64,000 nt of DNA from Glaciecola sp047250385. GTDB lineage: Bacteria > Pseudomonadota > Gammaproteobacteria > Enterobacterales > Alteromonadaceae. Shown piece by piece: positions 55,001 through 64,000 of the stretch (its first letter is position 1; every line of letters begins with the position of its first letter). The DNA lies in contig NZ_JBLBVM010000046.1 in assembly GCF_047250385.1 (NCBI RefSeq), positions 74,728 through 138,727 of the forward strand, read 5' to 3'. Under the pieces are notes generated by a model that saw only the letters and a program-made list of their open reading frames with translations, did no database searches and had not been told where the DNA came from. Made by a program: the position numbers and the translations under genes.

Positions 55001-56111
55001 GAACTTATTACTTAAGTCTGGTATTGACCAAGCTAAATTAGACAGCATGCCACGTGAAAAATGGTTCGACATCACACTGAAGAGTGAAGATGCGCAAGCT
55101 GAGCTTGATCAAAGTGCACAGCAACATGATGAAGTGAAGAATGACTTCGATAAGAAATTTGAAAACAAACGCCGTAAGATCACTCAAGGCGATGACTTAG
55201 CACCAGGTGTGTTAAAAATCGTTAAGGTTTATCTTGCAGTTAAACGTCATATTCAGCCAGGTGATAAAATGGCTGGTCGTCACGGTAACAAAGGTGTTAT
55301 CTCAGCAATTCAACCTGTTGAAGATATGCCATACGATGGAAACGGTACGCCGGTAGACATCGTGTTAAACCCATTGGGTGTACCGTCACGTATGAACATC
55401 GGTCAGATTCTTGAAACTCACTTAGGTATGGCTGCCCATGGCTTAGGTGTGAAAATTGACCGCATGATCAAAGAGCAAGAAGAAATGGCTAAATTGCGTA
55501 GCTTCTTGAAAGAGATATATGACCTTGGTGAATCTCATCAAGAAGTTGATCTCGATACATTCTCTGATGACGAAATAACACGTTTGGCAAATAACTTACG
55601 TAAAGGTGTTCCAGTCGCTACTCCGGTATTCGACGGTGCACGTGAGTCAGAAATCAAAGAAATGCTGAAACTAGCAGACATTCCTGAAAGTGGCCAAATT
55701 ACTTTGTTTGATGGTCGCACAGGTAGAGCTTTCGAGCGTCCTGTTACCGTAGGTTACATGTACATGCTGAAACTTAACCACTTGGTTGATGACAAGATGC
55801 ATGCACGTTCTACTGGTTCTTACAGTTTGGTTACGCAACAACCACTTGGTGGTAAAGCACAATTCGGTGGTCAACGCTTCGGTGAGATGGAAGTGTGGGC
55901 ACTAGAAGCATACGGTGCTGCGTATACCTTGCAAGAGATGCTAACTGTTAAGTCAGATGATGTTAACGGCCGTACTAAGATGTATAAGAACATCGTAGAC
56001 GGTGACCATAGAATGGAGCCTGGCATGCCAGAATCGTTCAACGTATTGTTGAAAGAAATCCGTTCATTGGGTATCAACATCGAGCTTGAAGAACAGACAG
56101 CAAATCGATAG
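52071..56111 (+). CDS. rpoB: RNA polymerase beta subunit
   Basis: A 1346-residue core subunit, close to the E. coli length (1342). The rifampicin pocket has the wild-type sequence FGSSQLSQFMDQNNPLSE then HKRRISALGPGG, with the residues equal to D516, H526 and S531 unchanged. The C-terminal GGKAQFGGQRFGEMEVWALE is intact. It starts 276 bases after rplL, beyond an attenuator, with GAGGAACCC before the ATG. Confidence 0.98.
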   Translation: MVYSNSEKKRIRKDFGKRPQVLEIPYLLSIQLDSFKKFIDQDPDGQYGLEAAFRSVFPIKSYSGNSELQYVAYRLGEPVFDVKECQIRGVTYSAPLRVKLRLVLFDKEAAPGTVKDIKEQEVYMGEIPLMTENGTFVINGTERVIVSQLHRSPGVFFDHDKGKTHSSGKVLYNARVIPYRGSWLDFEFDPKDNLFVRIDRRRKLPATIILRALEMSTEEILDLFFDKTIVRIDKDKLMMDVVPDRLRGETAQFDIMDGKGEVIVETGRRVSARHTRALEKAKVTELEVPAEYLLGKIYAKTFVNEETGEVVVNANDEVTLENLLELRELGVTEFETLYINELDHGSYISDTIKIDGSTNKLEALVEIYRMMRPGEPPTKDAAETLFDNLFFSEDRYDLSAVGRMKFNRRLGREELTGSGTLAKEDIVAVMKQLITIRDGKDEVDDIDHLGNRRIRSVGEMAENQFRVGLVRVERAVKERLSLGDLDAIMPQDLINAKPISAAVKEFFGSSQLSQFMDQNNPLSEVTHKRRISALGPGGLTRERAGFEVRDVHPTHYGRVCPIETPEGPNIGLINSLASFARTNDFGFLETPYRRIVDGVVTDDIDYLSAIEEGQFAIAQANVLLDDKNALVEDLIPCRHRGETTLMQKDDITYMDVSPQQIVSIAASIIPFLEHDDANRALMGSNMQRQAVPTLKADKPLVGTGMEKTVAVDSGVTVVAKRGGTIDYVDASRIVVKVNEEEMTAGEAGIDIYNLTKYTRSNQNTCINQKPTCNVGDPIVTGDVLADGPSTDLGDLALGQNMRIAFMPWNGYNFEDSILISERVAEEDRFTTIHIQELSCIARDTKLGPEEISSDIPNVGESALGKLDESGVVYIGAEVKGGDILVGKVTPKGETQLTPEEKLLRAIFGEKASDVKDTSLRVPNSVRGTVIDVQVFTRDGVEKDKRALEIEDMQLRQVKKDLGDEFGILADGIFARTQNLLLKSGIDQAKLDSMPREKWFDITLKSEDAQAELDQSAQQHDEVKNDFDKKFENKRRKITQGDDLAPGVLKIVKVYLAVKRHIQPGDKMAGRHGNKGVISAIQPVEDMPYDGNGTPVDIVLNPLGVPSRMNIGQILETHLGMAAHGLGVKIDRMIKEQEEMAKLRSFLKEIYDLGESHQEVDLDTFSDDEITRLANNLRKGVPVATPVFDGARESEIKEMLKLADIPESGQITLFDGRTGRAFERPVTVGYMYMLKLNHLVDDKMHARSTGSYSLVTQQPLGGKAQFGGQRFGEMEVWALEAYGAAYTLQEMLTVKSDDVNGRTKMYKNIVDGDHRMEPGMPESFNVLLKEIRSLGINIELEEQTANR

Positions 56112-56185
56112 AGCTAAAACAGGTTGGCCCTGTTTTCACTGTGGTGAATTCAGGGTCGTGACAATGACTCCGTTGGGAGAGGAAT

Positions 56186-59100
56186 GTGAAAGACTTACTA
56201 AAGTTTATTAAACAACAAAACAAGACCGAAGAATTCGATAATATCAAAATCGGTCTTGCTTCACCGGACATGATTCGATCATGGTCTTTTGGTGAAGTTA
56301 AAAAGCCTGAAACGATAAACTATCGTACGTTCAAGCCTGAGCGTGATGGTCTTTTCTGTGCACGTATATTCGGTCCAGTAAAAGACTACGAATGCTTATG
56401 TGGTAAATATAAGCGTTTGAAGCACCGTGGTGTTATCTGTGAAAAATGTGGTGTTGAAGTTACCCTAACTAAAGTGCGTCGTGAGCGCATGGGTCACATC
56501 GAATTGGCAAGCCCAGTTGCCCACATTTGGTTCCTAAAATCATTACCGTCAAGAATCGGATTGATGTTGGACATGACACTACGTGATATCGAAAGAGTAC
56601 TTTATTTCGAATCATACGTAGTAACCGAAGCTGGTTATACAGAGCTTGAAGCAAGACAACTATTAACTGAAGAAGAATATTTAGATTCTTTGGAAGAGCA
56701 TGGTGATGAGTTTGAAGCGAAGATGGGTGCAGAAGCAGTTTTCGAACTTCTTAAGCAACTTGACGTTGAAGCAGATGTTGCTGCCATGCGTGAAGAACTA
56801 CCTTCAATAAACTCTGAGACTAAGCGTAAGAAAATTACTAAGCGTTTGAAATTGTTAGAATCTTTCCAGCAGTCTGGTAACAAGCCAGAGTGGATGATCC
56901 TAACAGTATTGCCGGTATTACCACCTGAATTACGTCCTCTAGTACCACTAGATGGCGGTCGTTTCGCGACTTCAGATTTGAACGATTTATATCGTCGTGT
57001 AATTAACCGTAACAACCGTTTGAAGCGTCTTCTAGACCTTGCTGCACCAGACATCATAGTACGTAACGAAAAACGTATGCTTCAAGAAGCGGTAGATGCT
57101 CTTCTTGATAATGGTCGTCGTGGTCGCGCTATTACTGGTTCTAACAAGCGTCCATTGAAATCACTTGCTGACATGATTAAAGGTAAGCAAGGTCGTTTCC
57201 GTCAAAACTTACTTGGTAAGCGTGTTGACTACTCTGGTCGTTCTGTAATTACTGTTGGTCCTACATTGCGTTTACACCAGTGTGGTTTACCTAAGAAAAT
57301 GGCACTTGAGTTATTCAAGCCGTTTATCTATGGCAAACTTGAAGGCCGTGGTTTAGCAACAACAATTAAAGCAGCTAAGAAATTAGTTGAACGTGAAGCA
57401 CCGGAAGTATGGGACGTTCTTGACGAAGTAATTCGTGAACATCCAGTATTACTTAACCGTGCACCTACTCTTCACAGACTAGGTATCCAAGCGTTTGAAC
57501 CTACCTTGATTGAAGGTAAAGCTATTCAATTGCACCCATTAGTATGTGCGGCCTATAACGCCGACTTCGATGGTGACCAAATGGCGGTTCACGTACCATT
57601 GACTATCGAAGCTCAGTTAGAGTCTCGTGCATTGATGATGTCGACTAACAACATTCTTTCACCAGCAAACGGTGAGCCAATTATCGTTCCTTCACAGGAC
57701 GTTGTATTGGGTCTTTACTACTTAACGCGTGACCGTGTTAATGGTTTAGGCGAAGACATGGTATTTACTAGCCCGCACGAAGCTGAAAAAGCGTATCGTA
57801 CAGGCAACGCTGAGCTACACGCTCGCGTTAAAGTTCGTATCACTGAGTTTGATGTTCAAGAAGACGGTACTAAAGTTGAAAAAGTAACACTGACAGACAC
57901 TACTGTTGGTCGTGCTATTTTCTCTTTGACTCTTCCAAAAGGTTTACCTTTTGAAATCATCAACCAAGCAATGGGTAAGAAGCAAATTTCACAATTGTTG
58001 AACACTTGCTACCGTACTCTTGGTTTGAAGGACACTGTAATCGCAGCTGACCAAATCATGTATACCGGTTTCCACTACGCGATGATCGCGGGTGCTTCAG
58101 TTGGTATTGATGACATGGTTATTCCAGATGCGAAGAAAGACATCATCGATGCTGCAGAAGCGGAAGTGATCGAAATTCAAGAGCAGTTCCAATCAGGTCT
58201 AGTAACTGCCGGTGAGCGTTACAACAAAGTTATCGATATTTGGTCTACTGCCAATGAAACTGTTGCGAAAGCGATGATGGATAACTTGAAGACTGAAACC
58301 GTTATTAATAAGAACGGCGAAGAAGAAGAGCAAACATCATTTAACTCAGTTTACATGATGGCTGACTCAGGTGCTCGTGGTAGTGCCGCTCAGATTCGTC
58401 AGTTGGCTGGTATGCGTGGCTTGATGGCTAAACCAGATGGTTCAATCATCGAAACACCAATTACCGCTAACTTCCGTGAAGGTCTAAACGTACTTCAGTA
58501 CTTTATCTCTACTCACGGTGCTCGTAAAGGTTTGGCCGATACGGCATTGAAAACAGCTAACTCGGGTTACCTAACTCGTCGTCTAGTTGACGTTGCACAA
58601 GATTTGGTTATCAATAACGATGATTGTGGCACATTCGATGGTGTTAAAATGACGCCGTTAATCGAAGGTGGTGATGTTGTTGAAGCACTACGCGAACGTG
58701 TTCTAGGTCGTGTTGTTGCTGAAGACGTTGTGAAGCCAGGTACTGATGAAGTATTGGTTGAACGTAACGTTCTTCTCGATGAAGCACTTGTTGACATGCT
58801 AGAAAGTAACTCAGTAGACCAAATTATGGTTCGCTCGGTTATCACTTGCGAAAATGACTTTGGTGTATGTGCCAACTGTTATGGTCGTGACCTAGCTCGT
58901 GGCCACATGGTTGGTTCTGGTGAATCTGTCGGTGTTATCGCCGCTCAGTCAATCGGTGAGCCAGGTACACAGTTAACGATGCGTACATTCCACATCGGTG
59001 GTGCGGCATCTCGTGCAACAGCAGAAAACAACGTACAAGTTAAGACAACGGGTACATTGAAATTCTCTAACGCGAAATTCGTACGTAACTCTGATAAGAA

Positions 59101-60370
59101 AGTGGTTATCATTTCACGTTCAACTGAATTAACGGTTATCGACGACCAAGGTCGTGAGAAAGAGCGTTATAGAGTACCTTACGGTGCTGTGTTGAGTGTT
59201 GATGATGGTGCTTCGATTACTTCTGGCGATATCGTCGCTAACTGGGACCCGCATAGTCACCCAATCGTGACTGAGCGTGATTCTAAGATCAGCTTCGCTG
59301 ACATTGACGATTCAAACACAGAAATGCAACAAGACGAATTAACTGGTTTGACTCGTATCGTTGTTAAAGATCTTTCTAAAGCAAACGCTAAAGAGCCTAA
59401 GCTTATTCTTGATAATCCAGAATTTGGTCTTCAAGAAATACGTTTACCAAGCTTCACTACTATTGAAGCAACAGATGGTAAATTGGCGAAAGAAGGTGAC
59501 GTGTTAGCACGTATACCTCAAGAAAGTTCGAAAACTCGAGACATCACCGGTGGTCTTCCACGTGTTGCTGACTTGTTTGAAGCGCGTAAGCCTAAAGAGC
59601 CTGCGATTCTTGCTGAAGTTTCTGGTGTTATCGGTTTCGGTAAAGAAACAAAAGGTAAGAAGCGTCTTACAATCACACCAAAAGGTCAAGATCATTACGA
59701 AGAGATGATTCCTAAGTGGCGTAACCTGAATGTATATGAAGGTGAATCTGTAGAGAAAGGTGAAGTTATTGCTGACGGACCTGAGTCTCCACATGATATC
59801 TTGCGCTTACGAGGCATCAGTGCTGTTTCTAATTACATCGTAAACGAAGTACAAGAAGTATACCGTTTACAAGGTGTAAAAATTAACGATAAGCACATCG
59901 AAGTTGTTATTCGCCAAATGTTACGTAAGTGTATGATTACGTCTCCTGGTGATACCCAGTTCTTAGAAGGCGAGCAAGTTGAGGTTTCTCAAGTTAAGAT
60001 CGCTAACCGTGAAATGGAAAAACAAGGTAAGATCCCAGCTGGCTATGAAACACAGCTACTAGGTATTACTAAAGCTTCATTGTCGACTGAATCATTCATT
60101 TCAGCTGCATCATTCCAAGAAACAACTCGTGTGTTAACGGAAGCTGCAGTACAAGGTAAAGAAGATGATTTACGTGGCTTGAAAGAGAACGTTATTGTTG
60201 GTCGCTTGATCCCAGCTGGTACTGGTTTCTCGTATCACCAAAAACGTGCTGCTAGAAAAGCTGCTCAGTTTGCCGCGCAACTTGAACCAGTCGAGCCTTC
60301 AATGGCTGCTGATGAAGCTGCACAAGCAATTTCAGACTTGCTCAATGCAGGTGATGATAGCGCTGAGTAA
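56186..60370 (+). CDS. rpoC: RNA polymerase beta' subunit
   Basis: A 1394-residue subunit that starts with GTG (GGGAGAGGAAT upstream; MKDLLKFIK as in E. coli). The zinc-binding CLCGKYKRLKHRGVICEKCG and the catalytic Mg site NADFDGDQMAVH are intact, as is the trigger-loop region GEPGTQLTMRTFH. It is slightly shorter than the E. coli protein at the C-terminus. A hairpin without a T-tract follows the stop. Confidence 0.98.
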   Translation: MKDLLKFIKQQNKTEEFDNIKIGLASPDMIRSWSFGEVKKPETINYRTFKPERDGLFCARIFGPVKDYECLCGKYKRLKHRGVICEKCGVEVTLTKVRRERMGHIELASPVAHIWFLKSLPSRIGLMLDMTLRDIERVLYFESYVVTEAGYTELEARQLLTEEEYLDSLEEHGDEFEAKMGAEAVFELLKQLDVEADVAAMREELPSINSETKRKKITKRLKLLESFQQSGNKPEWMILTVLPVLPPELRPLVPLDGGRFATSDLNDLYRRVINRNNRLKRLLDLAAPDIIVRNEKRMLQEAVDALLDNGRRGRAITGSNKRPLKSLADMIKGKQGRFRQNLLGKRVDYSGRSVITVGPTLRLHQCGLPKKMALELFKPFIYGKLEGRGLATTIKAAKKLVEREAPEVWDVLDEVIREHPVLLNRAPTLHRLGIQAFEPTLIEGKAIQLHPLVCAAYNADFDGDQMAVHVPLTIEAQLESRALMMSTNNILSPANGEPIIVPSQDVVLGLYYLTRDRVNGLGEDMVFTSPHEAEKAYRTGNAELHARVKVRITEFDVQEDGTKVEKVTLTDTTVGRAIFSLTLPKGLPFEIINQAMGKKQISQLLNTCYRTLGLKDTVIAADQIMYTGFHYAMIAGASVGIDDMVIPDAKKDIIDAAEAEVIEIQEQFQSGLVTAGERYNKVIDIWSTANETVAKAMMDNLKTETVINKNGEEEEQTSFNSVYMMADSGARGSAAQIRQLAGMRGLMAKPDGSIIETPITANFREGLNVLQYFISTHGARKGLADTALKTANSGYLTRRLVDVAQDLVINNDDCGTFDGVKMTPLIEGGDVVEALRERVLGRVVAEDVVKPGTDEVLVERNVLLDEALVDMLESNSVDQIMVRSVITCENDFGVCANCYGRDLARGHMVGSGESVGVIAAQSIGEPGTQLTMRTFHIGGAASRATAENNVQVKTTGTLKFSNAKFVRNSDKKVVIISRSTELTVIDDQGREKERYRVPYGAVLSVDDGASITSGDIVANWDPHSHPIVTERDSKISFADIDDSNTEMQQDELTGLTRIVVKDLSKANAKEPKLILDNPEFGLQEIRLPSFTTIEATDGKLAKEGDVLARIPQESSKTRDITGGLPRVADLFEARKPKEPAILAEVSGVIGFGKETKGKKRLTITPKGQDHYEEMIPKWRNLNVYEGESVEKGEVIADGPESPHDILRLRGISAVSNYIVNEVQEVYRLQGVKINDKHIEVVIRQMLRKCMITSPGDTQFLEGEQVEVSQVKIANREMEKQGKIPAGYETQLLGITKASLSTESFISAASFQETTRVLTEAAVQGKEDDLRGLKENVIVGRLIPAGTGFSYHQKRAARKAAQFAAQLEPVEPSMAADEAAQAISDLLNAGDDSAE

Positions 60371-60400
60371 AACGACAAAAGTAAAATGTCTATAAATTGA

Positions 60401-60432
60401 AGCGGGGAGTATGTGAAAACATGCTCCCCGCT
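60401..60432 (+). terminator. Strong hairpin after rpoC (no T-tract)
   Basis: A 14-bp stem (one GU) capped by a GAAA tetraloop begins 31 bases past the rpoC stop; the following bases are TGACATTA, so it lacks the U-run of a classic terminator. It may be a 3'-end stabiliser or a processing signal. Confidence 0.6.
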
Positions 60433-60683
60433 TGACATTAGGGCCTTTGATCTATAACATTCCGCGACCCAATTTTGCCAATCACATGTTTTGGTAAAAT
60501 GAAGTTGCGGTTTTTTGTTTTTAAAATATGACAAAAAACGTTGATCTCATTGGGCTAACGAGCAGTAGGCTCTATTTCATTAATTGGTATTCAATTATGG
60601 AATATGCCTACAATAGAACTCAACGGTAAATCGCAAGAGCGAATTTATTTGTTGGGAATTAATTTTTAATCAGGAGCTAGTTA

Positions 60684-61058
60684 ATGGCAACAGTTAACCA
60701 GTTAGTGCGCAAGCCACGTAAAAAGCCGGTCGAGAAATCGAACGTAGCTGCTTTACAAGCATGCCCACAACGTCGTGGTGTATGTACTCGCGTATATACT
60801 ACTACGCCTAAAAAGCCGAACTCTGCACTACGTAAAGTATGTCGTGTTCGCCTAACAAACGGTTTTGAAGTGTCTTCATACATTGGTGGTGAAGGTCACA
60901 ACTTACAAGAGCACAGCGTGGTACTTATCCGCGGTGGTCGTGTAAAAGATTTACCAGGTGTTCGTTATCACACAGTCCGCGGTACTTTGGATTGCGCTGG
61001 TGTAAACGATCGTAGACAAGCCCGTTCTAAATACGGCGCAAAAAGGCCTAAGTCTTAA
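60684..61058 (+). CDS. rpsL: 30S ribosomal protein S12
   Basis: A 124-residue decoding-centre protein, first gene of the str operon. TTPKKPNSALRKVC carries the lysine equal to K42 and GGRVKDLPGVRYH that equal to K87, so the sequence is of the streptomycin-sensitive type. Starts with AGGAGC upstream, 313 bases after rpoC; the gap includes the hairpin and presumably the str promoter. Confidence 0.98.
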   Translation: MATVNQLVRKPRKKPVEKSNVAALQACPQRRGVCTRVYTTTPKKPNSALRKVCRVRLTNGFEVSSYIGGEGHNLQEHSVVLIRGGRVKDLPGVRYHTVRGTLDCAGVNDRRQARSKYGAKRPKS

Positions 61059-61131
61059 CGGTTCTCCGTTAGTAAGGCCAAACTATTAAATTAGAGTTTT
61101 GGGTTATACCTGAATTCCACGGAGAATTAAG

Positions 61132-61602
61132 ATGCCAAGAAGAAGAGTTGTAGGTCAACGAAAAATCCTACCAGATCCTAAGTTCGGATCACAGTTGCTT
61201 GCTAAGTTCATGAATGTCGTAATGCTCGACGGCAAGAAGTCCACCGCTGAAAAAATCGTTTACGGTGCCCTTGAAATTGTTGCTGAAAAAACCGGCAAAC
61301 CACATCTAGAAGTGTTTGAAGATGCACTAGAGAACATCCGCCCTACGGTCGAGGTTAAATCTCGTCGTGTTGGTGGTTCTACGTACCAAGTACCAGTAGA
61401 AGTTCGTCCAGTTCGTCGTAACGCGCTAGGTATGCGTTGGATGGTTGATGCGGCACGTAAACGTGGTGAGAAATCCATGGCACAGCGTTTAGCAGCTGAA
61501 ATGATTGATGCACAAGATAACAAAGGTAGTGCGGTTAAGAAACGTGAAGACGTTCACCGCATGGCAGAAGCTAACAAAGCCTTTGCTCACTACCGTTGGT
61601 AG
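61132..61602 (+). CDS. rpsG: 30S ribosomal protein S7
   Basis: A 156-residue 16S rRNA-binding assembly protein and, in E. coli, the translational regulator of the str operon. MPRRRVVGQRKILPDPK and the C-terminal RMAEANKAFAHYRW are as expected. It lies 73 bases after rpsL and 42 before fusA. Confidence 0.98.
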   Translation: MPRRRVVGQRKILPDPKFGSQLLAKFMNVVMLDGKKSTAEKIVYGALEIVAEKTGKPHLEVFEDALENIRPTVEVKSRRVGGSTYQVPVEVRPVRRNALGMRWMVDAARKRGEKSMAQRLAAEMIDAQDNKGSAVKKREDVHRMAEANKAFAHYRW

Positions 61603-61644
61603 TCTTGAGTTAATCACTCGAACTTTACGGAAAAAGAGAGAAGT

Positions 61645-63747
61645 ATGCCACGTACTACACCTATTGAACGCTACCGTAACATTGGTATTGTTGCGCATGT
61701 TGATGCGGGTAAAACCACAACGACTGAGCGTGTTTTATTCTATACCGGTATTTCACATAAAATCGGCGAAGTTCATGATGGCGCTGCCACTATGGATTGG
61801 ATGGAACAAGAACAGGAACGTGGCATTACTATAACTTCTGCTGCAACTACTTGCTTTTGGGCAGGTATGCAGCAGCAGTTTGATCAACACCGTATCAACA
61901 TTATAGATACGCCAGGACACGTTGACTTCACGATTGAAGTTGAACGTTCTTTGCGTGTTTTAGATGGTGCGGTAGTTGTTTTTTGTGGTTCCTCAGGGGT
62001 TGAGCCGCAATCAGAAACGGTATGGCGTCAAGCCGATAAATATCATGTACCCCGTATGGTTTTCGTCAATAAGATGGACCGTGCAGGCGCAGACTTCGAA
62101 CGTGTTGTGAATCAGATTCGTAAACGTTTGGGCGCTAACTGTGTACCAATCCAATTAAATATTGGCGCAGAAGAAGAATTCAAAGGCGTAATTGACCTTA
62201 TTAAGATGAAGTCGATTAATTGGAATGAAGCCGATAAAGGGCTTACCTTCAACTATGAAGAGATTCCAGCCGAATATCTCGAGAAGGCTGAAAAGTACCG
62301 TACCGAGATGATAGAAGCAGCAGCTGAAGCAAATGATGATTTGATGGAAAAATACTTGGGTGGCGAAGAGCTTACCGAAGCTGAAATCAAAGAAGGTTTG
62401 CGTATCAGAACACTCAGCAATGAGATCGTTTTAGCTTGTTGTGGCTCTGCATTTAAAAACAAAGGTGTTCAAGCCGTGCTTGATGCTGTTGTGGAATATT
62501 TGCCAGCGCCAACAGAAGTACCAGCAATCAAAGGCATTCTGAATGACAAAGATGAGACTGAGTCATCTAGAGAAGCTGATGATAACGCACCATTTGCTGC
62601 CTTAGCATTTAAAATAGCAACTGACCCATTCGTGGGCACGCTTACATTCTTCCGTTGCTATTCGGGTGTGATCAAAACGGGTGATGCAGTTTACAACCCA
62701 ATTAAAGGCAAAAAAGAGCGTATCGGGCGTATGGTGCAAATGCACGCGAACGATAGGGCTGAATTGAAAGAAGTTCGCGCTGGTGATATTGCTGCTGCGA
62801 TCGGTCTGAAAGACGTGACCACAGGTGAAACCTTGTGTGATCCGAATAACATTATTACACTTGAAAAGATGGACTTCCCAGATCCTGTTATTTCAATTGC
62901 GGTAGAACCAAAATCTACAGCGGATCAGGAAAGAATGGCCATAGCCTTAAGTAAATTAACGGCTGAAGATCCATCATTTAAAGTGAAAACCGACGAAGAG
63001 TCTGGTCAAACAATCATATCTGGAATGGGTGAACTTCATTTAGATATCATTGTTGATCGTATGAAGCGAGAGTTTAACGTGGAATGCAACGTGGGTAATC
63101 CACAAGTTGCTTATCGTGAAACTATTCGCAAGGCTGTTGAAGTCGAAGGTAAGTTTGTTCGTCAATCTGGTGGTAAAGGCCAATATGGTCATGTTTGGTT
63201 GAAAGTTGAACCAAACGAAGAAGGCGCTGGATACGAATTTGTTAACGCAATTGTTGGTGGCACAGTGCCAAAAGAGTTCATTCCAGCAGTTGATAAAGGC
63301 ATCGAGGAACAGATGCAAAATGGTGTACTAGCAGGCTATCCTGTACTAGACATCAAAGTAACCTTATTCGATGGTTCTTACCACGATGTTGACTCTTCGG
63401 AAATGGCGTTTAAAATTGCTGCTTCGATGGGTTTCAAGAATGGGATGGCTGATGCCAACCCTGTGTTGCTTGAACCGACTATGCAGGTTGAAGTAACCAC
63501 TCCTGAAGATTGGATGGGTGATGTAGTCGGAGACCTAAACCGCCGTCGAGGGATGATTGAAGGTATGGAAGAGGGTGTAGCAGGCATTAAGATTGTGCGT
63601 GCTAAAGTACCGCTTTCGGAGATGTTTGGATATGCCACCGCTTTGCGTTCTGCAACGCAAGGTCGGGCGTCATACTCAATGGAATTTTATAAATATGCGG
63701 AAGCACCGACTAATGTCGCTACGGCAATAATCAACACCCGTATGTAA
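61645..63747 (+). CDS. fusA: Elongation factor G
   Basis: A 700-residue translocase GTPase. G1 AHVDAGKTTTTER, switch region RGITITSAATT, G3 DTPGHVDFT and G4 NKMDRAGAD are intact; domain IV has RQSGGKGQYGHVWL and domain V ends in TAIINTRM. Third gene of the str operon, 82 bases before tuf. Confidence 0.98.
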   Translation: MPRTTPIERYRNIGIVAHVDAGKTTTTERVLFYTGISHKIGEVHDGAATMDWMEQEQERGITITSAATTCFWAGMQQQFDQHRINIIDTPGHVDFTIEVERSLRVLDGAVVVFCGSSGVEPQSETVWRQADKYHVPRMVFVNKMDRAGADFERVVNQIRKRLGANCVPIQLNIGAEEEFKGVIDLIKMKSINWNEADKGLTFNYEEIPAEYLEKAEKYRTEMIEAAAEANDDLMEKYLGGEELTEAEIKEGLRIRTLSNEIVLACCGSAFKNKGVQAVLDAVVEYLPAPTEVPAIKGILNDKDETESSREADDNAPFAALAFKIATDPFVGTLTFFRCYSGVIKTGDAVYNPIKGKKERIGRMVQMHANDRAELKEVRAGDIAAAIGLKDVTTGETLCDPNNIITLEKMDFPDPVISIAVEPKSTADQERMAIALSKLTAEDPSFKVKTDEESGQTIISGMGELHLDIIVDRMKREFNVECNVGNPQVAYRETIRKAVEVEGKFVRQSGGKGQYGHVWLKVEPNEEGAGYEFVNAIVGGTVPKEFIPAVDKGIEEQMQNGVLAGYPVLDIKVTLFDGSYHDVDSSEMAFKIAASMGFKNGMADANPVLLEPTMQVEVTTPEDWMGDVVGDLNRRRGMIEGMEEGVAGIKIVRAKVPLSEMFGYATALRSATQGRASYSMEFYKYAEAPTNVATAIINTRM

Positions 63748-63829
63748 ACAATTTTAATTTTAATTTAAACTATAGAAGTTCAGTTCACTCCAATATTGGA
63801 ACGAATAATAAACTTAGGAAATAAAGAAA

Positions 63830-64000
63830 ATGGCAAAGCAGAAGTTTGAACGTAATAAACCACACGTAAACGTTGGTACTATCGGCCACGTTGACCACGG
63901 TAAAACAACTCTTACAGCGGCAATCACGTCGGTACTAGCAAAGACTTACGGCGGTTCCGCTCAAGCATTTGATCAAATCGACAACGCTCCAGAAGAGCGC
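63830..64000 (+). CDS. tuf: Elongation factor Tu (3' end outside window)
   Basis: The first 57 codons are present: MAKQKFERNKPHVNVGT, the P-loop GHVDHGKTTL and the segment QIDNAPEER just before switch I. The start follows AGGAAATAAAGAAA. It ends the str operon, as usual in gammaproteobacteria. Truncated only by the window edge. Confidence 0.97.
   Translation, partial: MAKQKFERNKPHVNVGTIGHVDHGKTTLTAAITSVLAKTYGGSAQAFDQIDNAPEER

Noticed and set aside
52071..61058. Rifampicin or streptomycin resistance mutations in rpoB or rpsL
   Set aside because: The key positions (equivalents of D516, H526, S531; K42, K87) are wild type.

Overview
The window is chromosomal DNA of a gammaproteobacterium, most probably an Alteromonadales-type marine heterotroph. 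This rests on the rpoB/rpoC, ribosomal-protein and EF-G sequences, the ubiquinone gene ubiG, an E. coli-like FolE/FolM pair, secreted proteins with GlyGly-CTERM or PEP-CTERM-like tails, and many exported hydrolases. Base composition is moderately AT-rich. I see no prophage, insertion sequence, integron or CRISPR array. The genus is inference from protein character; no database search was possible.

Layout. 1-2.7 kb: 3' part of a large multidomain exported protein ending in a GlyGly-CTERM anchor. 2.8-7.2 kb: housekeeping and accessory enzymes (DUF2237, ubiG, GST, a beta-lactamase-fold lipoprotein, a transglutaminase-like protein). 7.5-9.6 kb: a three-gene cassette of exported proteins; the first two carry Hcp-type (T6SS tube) domains behind Sec signal peptides, with no other T6SS gene nearby. 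9.7-16.6 kb: a 14-bp tandem repeat, a large Asp-box/VPS10-like exported protein, a nine-unit 15-bp array and an exported catalase-peroxidase. 16.8-18.8 kb: aguA-aguB (agmatine to putrescine). 18.9-22.7 kb: a TonB-dependent receptor and the divergent folM/folE pair. 22.8-27.4 kb: a possible operon of aldo/keto reductase, lipoprotein alpha-amylase and exported M24 peptidase. 27.7-32.2 kb: DinB-like protein, PhnA-like protein, a cupin/TetR divergent pair with a palindromic operator candidate, two RNA methyltransferases and ferredoxin. 32.3-32.8 kb: a wrecked class II photolyase gene. 33.2-42.4 kb: a DUF1269-like protein, zinc alcohol dehydrogenase, PEP-CTERM-like protein, FAD oxidoreductase, M13 peptidase, MAPEG protein and an ABC exporter. 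42.4-44.4 kb: another PEP-CTERM-like protein, then remnants of an efflux operon into which a diverged copy of the ABC exporter's ATPase segment is spliced. 44.5-47.8 kb: a solute-binding lipoprotein and a hybrid sensor kinase.

48.1-64 kb is the conserved transcription/translation block: tRNA-Trp, secE-nusG, rplK-rplA, L10 leader, rplJ-rplL, attenuator, rpoB-rpoC, rpsL-rpsG-fusA and the start of tuf. Gene order matches the fused secE/rplKAJL-rpoBC and str operons known in gammaproteobacteria.

The best candidates for something little described are the exported Hcp-domain cassette (7.5-9.6 kb) and, as genome-evolution signals, the photolyase deletion remnant, the chimeric ABC/efflux remnant and the two short-period tandem arrays lying between convergent genes. 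Promoters were searched only by eye and most transcription starts are not called.
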